A stretch of 13,342 bases of DNA, taken from the NCBI GenBank assembly GCA_023423015.1, contig JAFAGE010000267.1, positions 1 to 13,342 of the forward strand, given 5' to 3'. Each line of letters begins with the position of its first letter. The stretch's first letter is position 1. This DNA comes from Bacteroidota bacterium. GTDB lineage: Bacteria > Bacteroidota > Bacteroidia > Chitinophagales > Chitinophagaceae. A program made the position numbers and the translations under genes. Under the pieces are notes generated by a model. The model was not told the DNA's origin, ran no database searches, and was given only the letters and a program-made list of their open reading frames with translations. Positions 6,484-12,666 of the stretch are shown here, one piece after another.

Positions 6484-6960
6484 ATGACCCCCAAACTACT
6501 ACTGCTTATGGCCGCAATGGCCATTATTTCGTCATGTTCTACTGACACCTCCCTCTCAGATAATGATAAAAAATCCATAATCAATGAAGTGAAGCAGACG
6601 CTGCACAAGTTCAATGATGACATGGAGAAAAATGGCTTAATGGCAGAGTTTAATTATTTCGACAGCTCAGCCGATTTTTTCTGGGTGCCGCCAGGTTATG
6701 CATCCATGCTGTCGTACGACAGCGTAAGAACTATCCTCACCCGGAATGCGCCACGTATTGAAAAAGTAGACAACCGCTTCGACAGTCTGCACATTGTTCC
6801 TCTTGCCCATAATCTTGCATCTTATACCGCAAGAATTCACTCAATGTCGAAAGATACATCCGGGCAGGAATATTCATTTGTACTTCTTGAAACCGGCGTA
6901 ATGGTCAAACGCAGCCAGGGATGGCGAATGTTGAATGGACACACGACTGTGCTGAGATAG
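6484..6960 (+). CDS. NTF2-like (SnoaL/DUF4440-type) lipoprotein
   Basis: A 158-residue protein. The signal peptide (MTPKLLLLMAAMAIISSC) ends in a lipobox with Cys18, so it is probably a periplasmic-facing or outer-membrane lipoprotein. The mature part begins with a helix (NDKKSIINEVKQTLHKFNDDMEK), then FNYFDSSADFFWVPPGY, SYDSVRTIL, and strands ending in VMVKRSQGWRMLNGHTTVLR. This helix-then-curved-sheet order and the closing 'GWR(M/I)xxxH' pattern are typical of NTF2-like SnoaL/DUF4440 proteins, which act as small-ligand binders or enzymes with varied roles. No catalytic residues can be assigned. It lies 29 bp after the split-barrel gene, with no clear promoter in the gap. It is followed by the repeat-rich gap at 6961-7215. 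Confidence 0.8.
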   Translation: MTPKLLLLMAAMAIISSCSTDTSLSDNDKKSIINEVKQTLHKFNDDMEKNGLMAEFNYFDSSADFFWVPPGYASMLSYDSVRTILTRNAPRIEKVDNRFDSLHIVPLAHNLASYTARIHSMSKDTSGQEYSFVLLETGVMVKRSQGWRMLNGHTTVLR

Positions 6961-6962
6961 AG

Positions 6963-7172
6963 CGGAGAACGGGGAACGTAGAACGCCTGGGGACAAAAGC
7001 CAGAAGTATAGCACAGAAGGCAAAAATGATACCCGTTCTCCGTTTTAATCCATCCTCCGCCCTCCGCAATCCGCCTTCGGCGGAGTGAAAAGTGAGCGGT
7101 GAAAGGTGAAAAGATATATTATTGCCGCCCTCCGCCTTTCTTTCGTTCTCCGTTCCCCGTTCTCCGTTCTCC
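6963..7172. repeat. Repeat-rich intergenic element with 16-bp inverted ends built of 7-bp units
   Basis: Heptamers GGAGAAC, GGGGAAC and GTAGAAC (6964-6984) face four tandem units on the other side (GTTCTCC, GTTCCCC, GTTCTCC, GTTCTCC; 7145-7172). Bases 6963-6978 are the exact reverse complement of 7151-7166. Between them lie a lone GTTCTCC (7035-7041), two CCTCCGC units (7054-7067), the hairpin TCCGCC-TTC-GGCGGA (7070-7084) and four GTGAAAA-type units (7085-7112). No open frame with family similarity is present. It may be a decayed or miniature mobile element or a repeat-expansion zone. Confidence 0.7.
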
Positions 7173-7175
7173 TCT

Positions 7176-7207
7176 TGTAAGGCTTTCCTCCCCCGCCCGT
7201 CCTTACA
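7176..7207 (+). promoter_or_regulatory. 7-bp inverted repeat upstream of the first YHS gene
   Basis: TGTAAGG (7176-7182) and CCTTACA (7201-7207) are perfectly complementary over an 18-base C/T-rich spacer, ending 8 bp before the ATG at 7216. This may be an operator or leader hairpin; a weak call. Confidence 0.3.
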
Positions 7208-7215
7208 CGAAAAAC

Positions 7216-7686
7216 ATGAAAAAGGGTTATCTGCTTTTTGCGCTGATGGTATTCTTTGTGGCCATTAGTCATTCCCAAACTTCAGCCAAAACACAGGAAT
7301 ACAACATCTCAAAATCGCATCTCGCTATCGACGGCTATGATCCTGTCGCCTATTTTACAAACCGAAAGGCAGTTAAGGGAAATAAACAGCATCAACTATG
7401 CCACCAGGGCGTTGTTTATTATTTCTCATCTGCTGCAAACAAATCTGCATTTGAAGGGAACCCTGCAAAGTATGAACCTCAATACGGCGGATGGTGCGCC
7501 TATGCTATGGGTGCTACAGGAGAAAAAGTTGAAATAGATCCGGAAACATTTAAAATCACCGACGGTAAGCTTTTCCTGTTTTATAATTCCCTTTTTAAAA
7601 ACACACTTCCTCTCTGGAATAAAGACGAGCAGCAACTTAAATCTAAAGCCGACAAAAACTGGTCGAAGTTTGTTGCGAATAAGTAA
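7216..7686 (+). CDS. Exported YHS-domain protein
   Basis: A 156-residue protein. Translation most likely starts at ATG 7216, giving MKKGYLLFALMVFFVAISHS, a good Sec signal peptide. An in-frame ATG further upstream (7099) would add 39 residues encoded by repeat DNA and is rejected. The YHS domain (about 35-100) includes AIDGYDPVAYF, VYYFSSAANKSAF and the hallmark KYEPQYGGWCAYAMG with Cys94; Cys62 is an extra cysteine. YHS domains resemble TRASH domains, often associated with metal binding, but here only one hallmark Cys is conserved. The C-terminal part (KITDGKLFLFYN...WNKDEQQLKSKADKNW) matches the family's usual extension. It is followed 32 bp later by a paralogue with the same layout and then by the sigma factor gene. 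Its function is unproven; periplasmic metal or redox handling is inferred. Confidence 0.85.
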   Translation: MKKGYLLFALMVFFVAISHSQTSAKTQEYNISKSHLAIDGYDPVAYFTNRKAVKGNKQHQLCHQGVVYYFSSAANKSAFEGNPAKYEPQYGGWCAYAMGATGEKVEIDPETFKITDGKLFLFYNSLFKNTLPLWNKDEQQLKSKADKNWSKFVANK

Positions 7687-7718
7687 CACACATCTGGTCA
7701 TCTGAAAACTTTTAAGAG

Positions 7719-8156
7719 ATGAAAAATTTAGCACTTATCCTTATCCTCGCTATCACTGCGTGTAATAATGAACCTAAGAACCCGGAAATATTTCAAAAAG
7801 ATGGGGCTGCAATTGGCGGATACGACGCTGTTGCATTCTTCAAAACCCAGAAACCCGTGAAAGGGGCTGATTCATTGGAAACTCAATGGAGAAACGCACA
7901 ATGGAAATTTTCATCTAAAGAAAACCTTGACAGCTTCCTGGAAGCACCGGAAAAATATGCACCGCAATATGGCGGCTATTGCGCCTATGGAACAGCCGGA
8001 GGATATAAAGCACCTACTGAGGCTGACGCGTGGACAATAGTAAACAACAAACTTTACTTCAACTACAACAATGAGGTAAAGGAAACCTGGAGTAAGGATA
8101 TTCCCGGGCTGGTCAGCAAAGCCGATGAGAATTGGAAAAAAATCCGGTACAACTAA
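7719..8156 (+). CDS. YHS-domain lipoprotein, paralogue of the preceding gene
   Basis: A 145-residue protein whose signal peptide (MKNLALILILAITAC) ends in a lipobox Cys15, so it is probably membrane-anchored, unlike its soluble neighbour. The YHS core is AIGGYDAVAFF, WKFSSKENLDSFL and KYAPQYGGYCAYG (Cys88). The end LYFNYNNEVKETWSKDIPGLVSKADENWKKI aligns with the neighbour's KLFLFYNSLFKN...KSKADKNWSKF. The two are clearly diverged tandem duplicates, one released and one anchored. It is same-strand and 32 bp downstream, likely the same transcript. A hairpin at 8178-8202 follows its stop. The ligand and reaction are unknown. Confidence 0.85.
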   Translation: MKNLALILILAITACNNEPKNPEIFQKDGAAIGGYDAVAFFKTQKPVKGADSLETQWRNAQWKFSSKENLDSFLEAPEKYAPQYGGYCAYGTAGGYKAPTEADAWTIVNNKLYFNYNNEVKETWSKDIPGLVSKADENWKKIRYN

Positions 8157-8177
8157 TAAAAGAAAATTTCAACTTTG

Positions 8178-8202
8178 ACATAACCTCCCGCAGAGGTTGT
8201 GT
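8178..8202 (+). terminator. 10-bp hairpin followed by gttttattt, just upstream of the sigma factor start
   Basis: ACATAACCTC (8178-8187), loop ccgca, then GAGGTTGTGT (8193-8202) form a 10-bp stem with one T-G pair. GTTTTATTT follows directly. This fits an intrinsic terminator for the YHS genes. However, it ends 9 bp before the sigma ATG at 8212, so it could also attenuate or occlude sigma factor expression. Confidence 0.5.
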
Positions 8203-8211
8203 GTTTTATTT

Positions 8212-8829
8212 ATGTTGGCACAAACAACATCAGAATTAACCAAACGGGTCGCGACCCCGCGTAATGCAAAAGAGAAACAGTTCTGTAGCTGGGTGCAGGA
8301 TTATTCTGACCAGCTTTTTCGTTACAGCATCTTACATGTGACCGACCAGGAACTCAGCAAGGATCTTGTTCAGGATACATTTTTATCTGCGTGGAAAAAC
8401 ATTGAAAAGTTCAGGGGTGAAGCATCGCCAAAAAACTGGTTATTTACCATACTAAAGAATAAAATAACAGACCATTACCGTAAAGTCGCAACAAGACAAA
8501 AGGCCCAACCGATAAGCAATAACGACCATATTGAAAATCCCTTCTTTGACGAAGAAGATCATTGGAAAACGGGATTATATCCTCAACCATGGAGTGTAAA
8601 CTTTGAAAACGCCGCTGAAACAGAAGAGTTTTTTCAAGTGTTTAAATCGTGCGGAAGCAAACTGAAAAGTATTCAAAACAGCGTTTTTGTAATGAAATAT
8701 GTCGACGGACTAAAGAGCAGCGAAATCTGTAAGGTACTCCGGATAAGTTCGTCTAACTATTGGGTACTCATTCACAGGGCAAAGCTGCAACTTCGTGCAT
8801 GCCTCGAAAAAACCTGGATAAAAAAATAA
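8212..8829 (+). CDS. ECF-type RNA polymerase sigma factor
   Basis: A 205-residue sigma-70 family factor with only the ECF regions. Region 2 is at about 27-92 (QDYSDQLFRYSILHVTDQELSKDLVQDTF, then NWLFTILKNKITDHYRK). Region 4 is at about 140-200 (SVFVMKYVDGLKSSEICKVLRISSSNYWVLIHRAK). The linker is unusually long and acidic/aromatic (NPFFDEEDHWKTGLYPQPW). The ATG at 8212 is preferred over an in-frame TTG at 8197, which lies in the right arm of the hairpin. A probable anti-sigma gene begins 9 bp after its stop, as in many ECF pairs, so activity is likely controlled by release from that protein. Target promoters cannot be told from the window; the neighbouring YHS and DoxX genes are candidates. 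The upstream hairpin may also limit its expression. Confidence 0.92.
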   Translation: MLAQTTSELTKRVATPRNAKEKQFCSWVQDYSDQLFRYSILHVTDQELSKDLVQDTFLSAWKNIEKFRGEASPKNWLFTILKNKITDHYRKVATRQKAQPISNNDHIENPFFDEEDHWKTGLYPQPWSVNFENAAETEEFFQVFKSCGSKLKSIQNSVFVMKYVDGLKSSEICKVLRISSSNYWVLIHRAKLQLRACLEKTWIKK

Positions 8830-8838
8830 CCCACCCTA

Positions 8839-9087
8839 ATGACACCAGGAATAACATGCAGGCAGGCCGTTACTTATATTTCTAAAAGAGAGGAGAAAAG
8901 CCTTTCCCGAACAGCGCGTTTTAAACTCTGGCAACATCTCGGCGAATGCAGCCTCTGCCGAACATTCAACAGCCACAACAATATTATTCAGAAAGCTTAT
9001 AAAAGCAGCAAACCCATAGCACATTTGAATCCGGAGGAAAAAGATAAAATTATCGAAACTGTTTTGAAGCGAAGCCCGGGTAGATAA
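8839..9087 (+). CDS. Small cytoplasmic zinc-binding anti-sigma factor (ZAS type)
   Basis: An 82-residue protein with the zinc anti-sigma signature His33-x3-Cys37-x2-Cys40 (HLGECSLC) plus Cys7 (ITCRQAVTYIS). Cys7-His33-Cys37-Cys40 has the spacing 26-4-3 that I recall for RsrA of Streptomyces (Cys11, His37, Cys41, Cys44). In RsrA, oxidation makes a disulfide and releases the sigma factor. The N-terminal 40 residues would form the helical ASD domain. The rest (HNNIIQKAYKSSKPIAHLNPEEKDKIIETVL) is helical, and no transmembrane segment follows, so it should be soluble. The start ATG at 8839 lies 9 bp after the sigma stop, so the pair is surely cotranscribed. The stop is 4 bp from the convergent DoxX gene. 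Redox sensing is inferred from spacing, not shown. Confidence 0.85.
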   Translation: MTPGITCRQAVTYISKREEKSLSRTARFKLWQHLGECSLCRTFNSHNNIIQKAYKSSKPIAHLNPEEKDKIIETVLKRSPGR

Positions 9088-9091
9088 CAAC

Positions 9092-9502
9092 TCAGTTTGC
9101 AGTACCCTGATGTCCGGGAATCAGGGCAAATAATTGCCTGCGGTACCATATAAGCAAGATGAGAGAACAGATAAATACCAGTAAAGCATAAATGAACAAC
9201 TGACCTCCATCTCCCTGTACCGAAATTCCCAGGAATAATACATGCGATAGAATAGCTCCCGTCATCAACCCTACTGCCAGCAGAGCCCCCATTGCTGTTG
9301 TACGTGGAATAAGAATCAGCAACGAAGCAATCACCTCCATCACGCCGGTTCCGATACGTCCCCAGGGCTCCATCCCTAATTCCGAGAATATATATACTGA
9401 TTCAGGAGAAGCTGTAAACTTGAAAAATAAAGTTTGAAGCATAATTACGGCAGCAATTAGCCTGAACAGCCAGGCAAGCGCTGTTTTGAATGAGGGTGAC
9501 AT
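9092..9502 (-). CDS. DoxX-family membrane protein
   Basis: A 136-residue integral membrane protein with four hydrophobic helices at about 9-28, 48-67, 70-92 and 102-122. The conserved DoxX start is seen in WLFRLIAAVIMLQTLFFKFTASPESVYIFSELGMEPWGRIGTGVMEVIASLLILIP. DoxX-like proteins are small quinone- or redox-associated inner-membrane proteins of uncertain function; some bacterial members work with redox or detoxification systems. It converges on the anti-sigma gene with 4 bp between stops, so it is not in that operon but may belong to the same regulon. The divergent gap to the GH16 gene (9503-9623) holds its promoter. No motif-level specificity can be given. Confidence 0.85.
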   Translation of the reverse strand: MSPSFKTALAWLFRLIAAVIMLQTLFFKFTASPESVYIFSELGMEPWGRIGTGVMEVIASLLILIPRTTAMGALLAVGLMTGAILSHVLFLGISVQGDGGQLFIYALLVFICSLILLIWYRRQLFALIPGHQGTAN

Positions 9503-9595
9503 ATAAGTCTTTCCAGGATTGACGTTTCGAAATCATTATCCTTACAGGAGAAGCAGAAAGATTTCCACCTATCCTTTAATCCTATCAATCGCTTT

Positions 9596-9624
9596 TAATG
9601 GAATTTTCGTGCTATATTCCATTA
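9596..9624 (+). promoter_or_regulatory. 9-bp perfect inverted repeat ending on the GH16 start codon
   Basis: TAATGGAAT (9596-9604) and ATTCCATTA (9616-9624) are perfectly complementary with an 11-base spacer. The last A is the first base of the ATG at 9624. It is similar in design to the repeat at 5507-5536, with a different sequence. It could be an operator or a translation-blocking hairpin. Confidence 0.4.
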
Positions 9625-10517
9625 TGGCTAAGCACTTTATTCAACTCGCCCTATTCGTATGTGTCTTCTTTGCGGCAACTCATTTACAGGCACAGCAGCC
9701 CCGCACATTTCTTAAAACATTTACCGAGCATTTTAACGACACGGCAAGCCCTTTTTTCAGGTATGGTTCAACCGGCACAAAAGCTCCGTTCAAGTGGAAG
9801 CTGGGATCGCAGTCAGCTAAAGAAAATGGAACCCGTGTGCTTTCATTCAAACTCGACCCTTCTGACAGCGCCGGACCCGGAAGAGGCCCGGAAATAATCT
9901 CGAAAGGCTTCACACACTTCGGAACTTATAGTGCCCGCCTTAAAGTGCCTGATGTACGCAAAACTCAACCAAATACAGGAGCCGTGGTTGGGTATTTTAC
10001 ATACCACATGGACACGATAGCGGGCCTGAGTGAAATAGATTTCGAATGGCTTATTGCTGATCCCACGGTGATATATGTAGGAACCTGGACGGGTAAGCAT
10101 GGGCAACTCCAACGTGTCGGGCGAACACTCAACCTGGCCAAAGGCATTATCTATCAAACCGAACACAAGGTGAATCACAATGGTACCAGCTCTCCGCTTA
10201 CTGGTAAGCAAAACCAGCCAGATACCATAACAGCTATACCTGATTTCGATGCTTCCGCCAATTTTTATACATATGGATTCGACTGGTACCCCCACCGGAT
10301 CTGCTGGTGGATGCTGCACCCAAAAACGAACGAAAAAATCATTCTCTGGGATTATCGAGGGTCTCCGCTTGGCATCCCTACAAATCCCAGCTTATACCGC
10401 ATCAATTTCTGGCATACCAATAACTGGTCGGTGCATACTAACCCGGCATCTTTGGAGAAGCCTAAAGGTCAGTATGAATTAGAGGTAGACTGGATTAGCT
10501 ATGAGCCGTGGTATTAA
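9624..10517 (+). CDS. Exported glycoside hydrolase family 16 protein (beta-glucanase-like)
   Basis: A 297-residue protein from ATG 9624; the first about 23 residues (MAKHFIQLALFVCVFFAATHLQAQ) form a signal peptide. An ATG 35 codons upstream (9519) would put a basic Arg-rich stretch before the signal peptide and is rejected. The GH16 jelly-roll follows. GRGPEIISKGFTHFGTYSARLKVP is typical of the family's substrate-cleft strands. The active site is SEIDFEW with Glu137, Asp139 and Glu141, the E-x-D-x-E form found in lichenases and xyloglucan-acting members rather than the E-x-D-x-x-E form. Aromatic residues near FYTYGFDWYPHRICWWMLHP and the closing NFWHTNNWSVHTNP would line the cleft. The expected reaction is endo-hydrolysis (or transglycosylation) of a beta-glucan, with the linkage unknown. 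Together with the cellobiose 2-epimerase it fits plant or microbial beta-glucan use. It ends 13 bp from the convergent AraC gene. Confidence 0.88.
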   Translation: MAKHFIQLALFVCVFFAATHLQAQQPRTFLKTFTEHFNDTASPFFRYGSTGTKAPFKWKLGSQSAKENGTRVLSFKLDPSDSAGPGRGPEIISKGFTHFGTYSARLKVPDVRKTQPNTGAVVGYFTYHMDTIAGLSEIDFEWLIADPTVIYVGTWTGKHGQLQRVGRTLNLAKGIIYQTEHKVNHNGTSSPLTGKQNQPDTITAIPDFDASANFYTYGFDWYPHRICWWMLHPKTNEKIILWDYRGSPLGIPTNPSLYRINFWHTNNWSVHTNPASLEKPKGQYELEVDWISYEPWY

Positions 10518-10530
10518 TGAAGTATTTGCA

Positions 10531-11448
10531 TCAATTAAATGATTCACGAAACTCCAGCGGAGAAAGTTTGGTTTTTGCATTGAACAGTTTGCTGAACGAT
10601 TGCGGATATTCAAAACCAAGCTCGTATGCTATTTCACTTACCGACAAACTTGTTGTCGACAACTTCTCTTTCGCTTTATCAATAAGTTTGTTATGAATGT
10701 GTTGTTGAGTCGTGTTCCCCGTAAGTGTTTTCAACAGGCTCCCCAGGTAATTAGGCGAAACATGAAGCTCACCGGCAACAAACTGTGCAGAAGGCAATCC
10801 TTTGTCTCTAAGATCGTTGCTTTTAAAGTATTCATCTAATACCTCTTCCAGCTTTTCCAGAACCTGGTGGCTGCTTTTCTTTCTCGTAATAAACTGCCGT
10901 TCATAGAAACGCTCGCAGTAGTTGAGCAGTGTTTCAATTTGTGCAATGATGATCTTCTGGCTGAACTTGTCAATATTGGAATGATACTCGCGTTTAATAT
11001 TGTGCAGTATTTCAGTGATCACTGCTTCCTCCTTCTCCGACATAAACAGGGCTTCATTCACTGCATATCCGAAGAAATCATACTGCCTGATATTTTTTGC
11101 CAGGGTAGAGTTCCATAAAAAATCCGGATGAATCAGCAGCAGAAAGCCTGTTGGTTTCACAACAGGCTTTTCTACAACGATATGAACCAATTGCCCCGGT
11201 GCAACAAATGAAAGCAGGCCTTCGTCGAAGTCATATGATTGCTGACCATACCGGAATTTTCCCTGTATGTTTCTTTTAAGACCTATGGAATAAAAGTTTT
11301 GCACCCAGGCAATTTCTTTTTCATCAGTCTGGTATTCCACCAGGCCATAGTCTACCAGGCTCACTAAAGGATGTTCCGGGGCAGGTAATCCGCTCATCTT
11401 ATGAAAAGCGCTGATGGTGTCAAACCGGTGAAGATTCTTTTGGTTCAT
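10531..11448 (-). CDS. AraC-family transcriptional regulator
   Basis: A 305-residue regulator. Residues about 15-120 form a cupin-like effector domain typical of AraC proteins (VQNFYSIGLKRNIQGKFRYGQQSYDFDEGLLSFVAPGQLVHIV). Residues about 205-303 form the two-helix-turn-helix DNA-binding domain. HTH 1 is in AQFVAGELHVSPNYLGSLLKTLTG, HTH 2 in SVSEIAYELGFEYPQSFSKLFNAKTKLSPLEFRE, with the hallmark of AraC/XylS C-termini in the last segment. It lies 36 bp downstream of the SDR gene on the same strand, so they probably form an operon, and the regulator may control the SDR promoter at 12340-12450. The ligand is unknown. It converges on the GH16 gene. Confidence 0.92.
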   Translation of the reverse strand: MNQKNLHRFDTISAFHKMSGLPAPEHPLVSLVDYGLVEYQTDEKEIAWVQNFYSIGLKRNIQGKFRYGQQSYDFDEGLLSFVAPGQLVHIVVEKPVVKPTGFLLLIHPDFLWNSTLAKNIRQYDFFGYAVNEALFMSEKEEAVITEILHNIKREYHSNIDKFSQKIIIAQIETLLNYCERFYERQFITRKKSSHQVLEKLEEVLDEYFKSNDLRDKGLPSAQFVAGELHVSPNYLGSLLKTLTGNTTQQHIHNKLIDKAKEKLSTTSLSVSEIAYELGFEYPQSFSKLFNAKTKLSPLEFRESFN

Positions 11449-11484
11449 CTCTTTATAAATTTAAATGAAAGAGCTTACATATGA

Positions 11485-12339
11485 TCAGGCAGCAGCTACC
11501 ACCTGGAAGTCAGTTGATTTGCCGAGCTTTTCATTCGAAGCAAGCTCCTGGTTCAACAAATCAATCTTGCTTTTCGCCATGCTGATTGAGTCGCTTCCCA
11601 TGAAGAAGTGGAGCGGGGCGTTTTCGTTTTCAGCCAGTTCAATGAATGCAAGGGCTGCTTTTTCAGGATCACCGGGTTGGTTACCGATAATTTGTTCGTT
11701 GTGAATCTTCTCCAACTCGCGTGCTTCGGTGTAAGCATCAATAGGATCAGCGGCTGTGCGTAACGATCCCTGGAGGAGGAAATTTGTTTTGAAGTAGCCG
11801 GGATACACAATAGTAGACTTTATGCCCATAGATTTTGTTTCGGCAGAAAAGGCCTCTGTTAATCCGGCGACAGCAAATTTCGTAGCGTTGTAGATCCCCC
11901 AGCCCGGGAAAGCTCCCAGGAAACCAGCAATGGAAGAAATGTTAATTACATGTCCCGTGCCCCGCTGCCTGAAGTGTGGCATCACACTTCTCATCACATT
12001 CAGCACGCCAAATACATTCACATCGAAATTTTCACGCGACTCATGGTCAGTCAATTCTTCAAGCGTTCCAAGTTGACCATAACCTGCATTGTTTACAACC
12101 ACATCAATATGTCCGAAAGTTTCAATGGTTTTAGAAATAGCTTGTTTAACGCTCTTCTCATTTACCACTTCCATTGCCAGCGGCAGGAAGTTTTCAGAAG
12201 GAGGGAGTTCTTTGCTAAAGCTGCCAACAGTTCTTGATGTTGCAGCAACACGGTATCCCGATTTCACCAGTTGTTGGATAAGTGAAAATCCAAGACCTTT
12301 TGATGCTCCTGTTACGAACCAAACTTTGTGCGTGTTCAT
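11485..12339 (-). CDS. Short-chain dehydrogenase/reductase (SDR)
   Basis: A 284-residue classical SDR that uses NAD(P)(H). The start at ATG 12339 gives MNTHKVWFVTGASKGLG, putting the dinucleotide motif TGxxxGxG at about residues 11-18, as is normal. A longer frame to 12522 adds 61 residues with no similarity and is rejected. Other motifs are NNAGYG, SSIAGFLG, and the catalytic Tyr-x3-Lys in IYNATKFAV, which also supports Ser in SSIAG. The Arg in SRTVGS after the second strand suggests NADP preference. The C-terminal part resembles Bacteroidota 'oxidoreductase' SDRs with a long lid (FIELAENENAPLHFFMGSDS). It is followed at 36 bp by an AraC regulator, a frequent pairing in this phylum. The substrate is unknown. 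A 21-bp-spaced direct repeat lies upstream. Confidence 0.93.
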   Translation of the reverse strand: MNTHKVWFVTGASKGLGFSLIQQLVKSGYRVAATSRTVGSFSKELPPSENFLPLAMEVVNEKSVKQAISKTIETFGHIDVVVNNAGYGQLGTLEELTDHESRENFDVNVFGVLNVMRSVMPHFRQRGTGHVINISSIAGFLGAFPGWGIYNATKFAVAGLTEAFSAETKSMGIKSTIVYPGYFKTNFLLQGSLRTAADPIDAYTEARELEKIHNEQIIGNQPGDPEKAALAFIELAENENAPLHFFMGSDSISMAKSKIDLLNQELASNEKLGKSTDFQVVAAA

Positions 12340-12666
12340 TGTTTTAGATTTTTTTGTGATGAAATAATTACAACACAAAATTGCCTCGCGCAAAAGGCGA
12401 ACACGTAACGATAACAACGGTCGTTGTATCCAAATCAACGGTATCAGAAATATCTCACATTCCATATATGGGCTTTCTAAATGACATTTTTCCGATTCCG
12501 GGAATATTCCCAAACCCGCCAATGATCAATTTGCCTGATGATCAATAATGTACACATGTGGCATTCGCTTGGATATCTAATGTCACCTGCATCTGAATGT
12601 CGATTCACACAGGCTTAGGTTTCCAATTTTCTATGGAGTGCATTAATCACAATTCAACTGTCAACA
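12340..12666. promoter_or_regulatory. 327-bp divergent intergenic region with dyads and direct repeats
   Basis: No coding frame with known similarity is present. The near-perfect dyad GATA(A)CAACG-GT-CGTTGTATC is at 12410-12430. A direct repeat CAACGGT occurs at 12415-12421 and 12436-12442, exactly 21 bp apart, the spacing used by AraC-family half-sites; this could control the SDR/AraC operon. Nearer the + gene lie two perfect palindromes, CCATATATGG (12462-12471) and GGGAATATTCCC (12500-12511). A direct repeat ATGATCAAT is at 12522-12530 and 12538-12546 (16-bp spacing). No convincing Bacteroidota TAnnTTTG -7 element was found. Confidence 0.5.

Noticed and set aside
8175..8180. TTGACA as a sigma-70 -35 box
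   Set aside because: No -10 hexamer at 16-18 bp, it overlaps the hairpin, and this phylum does not use that element.
12462..12471. CCATATATGG as an SRF-like CArG box
   Set aside because: This is a eukaryotic factor site; in bacteria a 10-bp AT-rich palindrome is easily chance.
12340..12522. 61-residue N-terminal extension of the SDR protein
   Set aside because: The Rossmann motif starts right after ATG 12339, and the extension runs through the repeat-rich promoter region.
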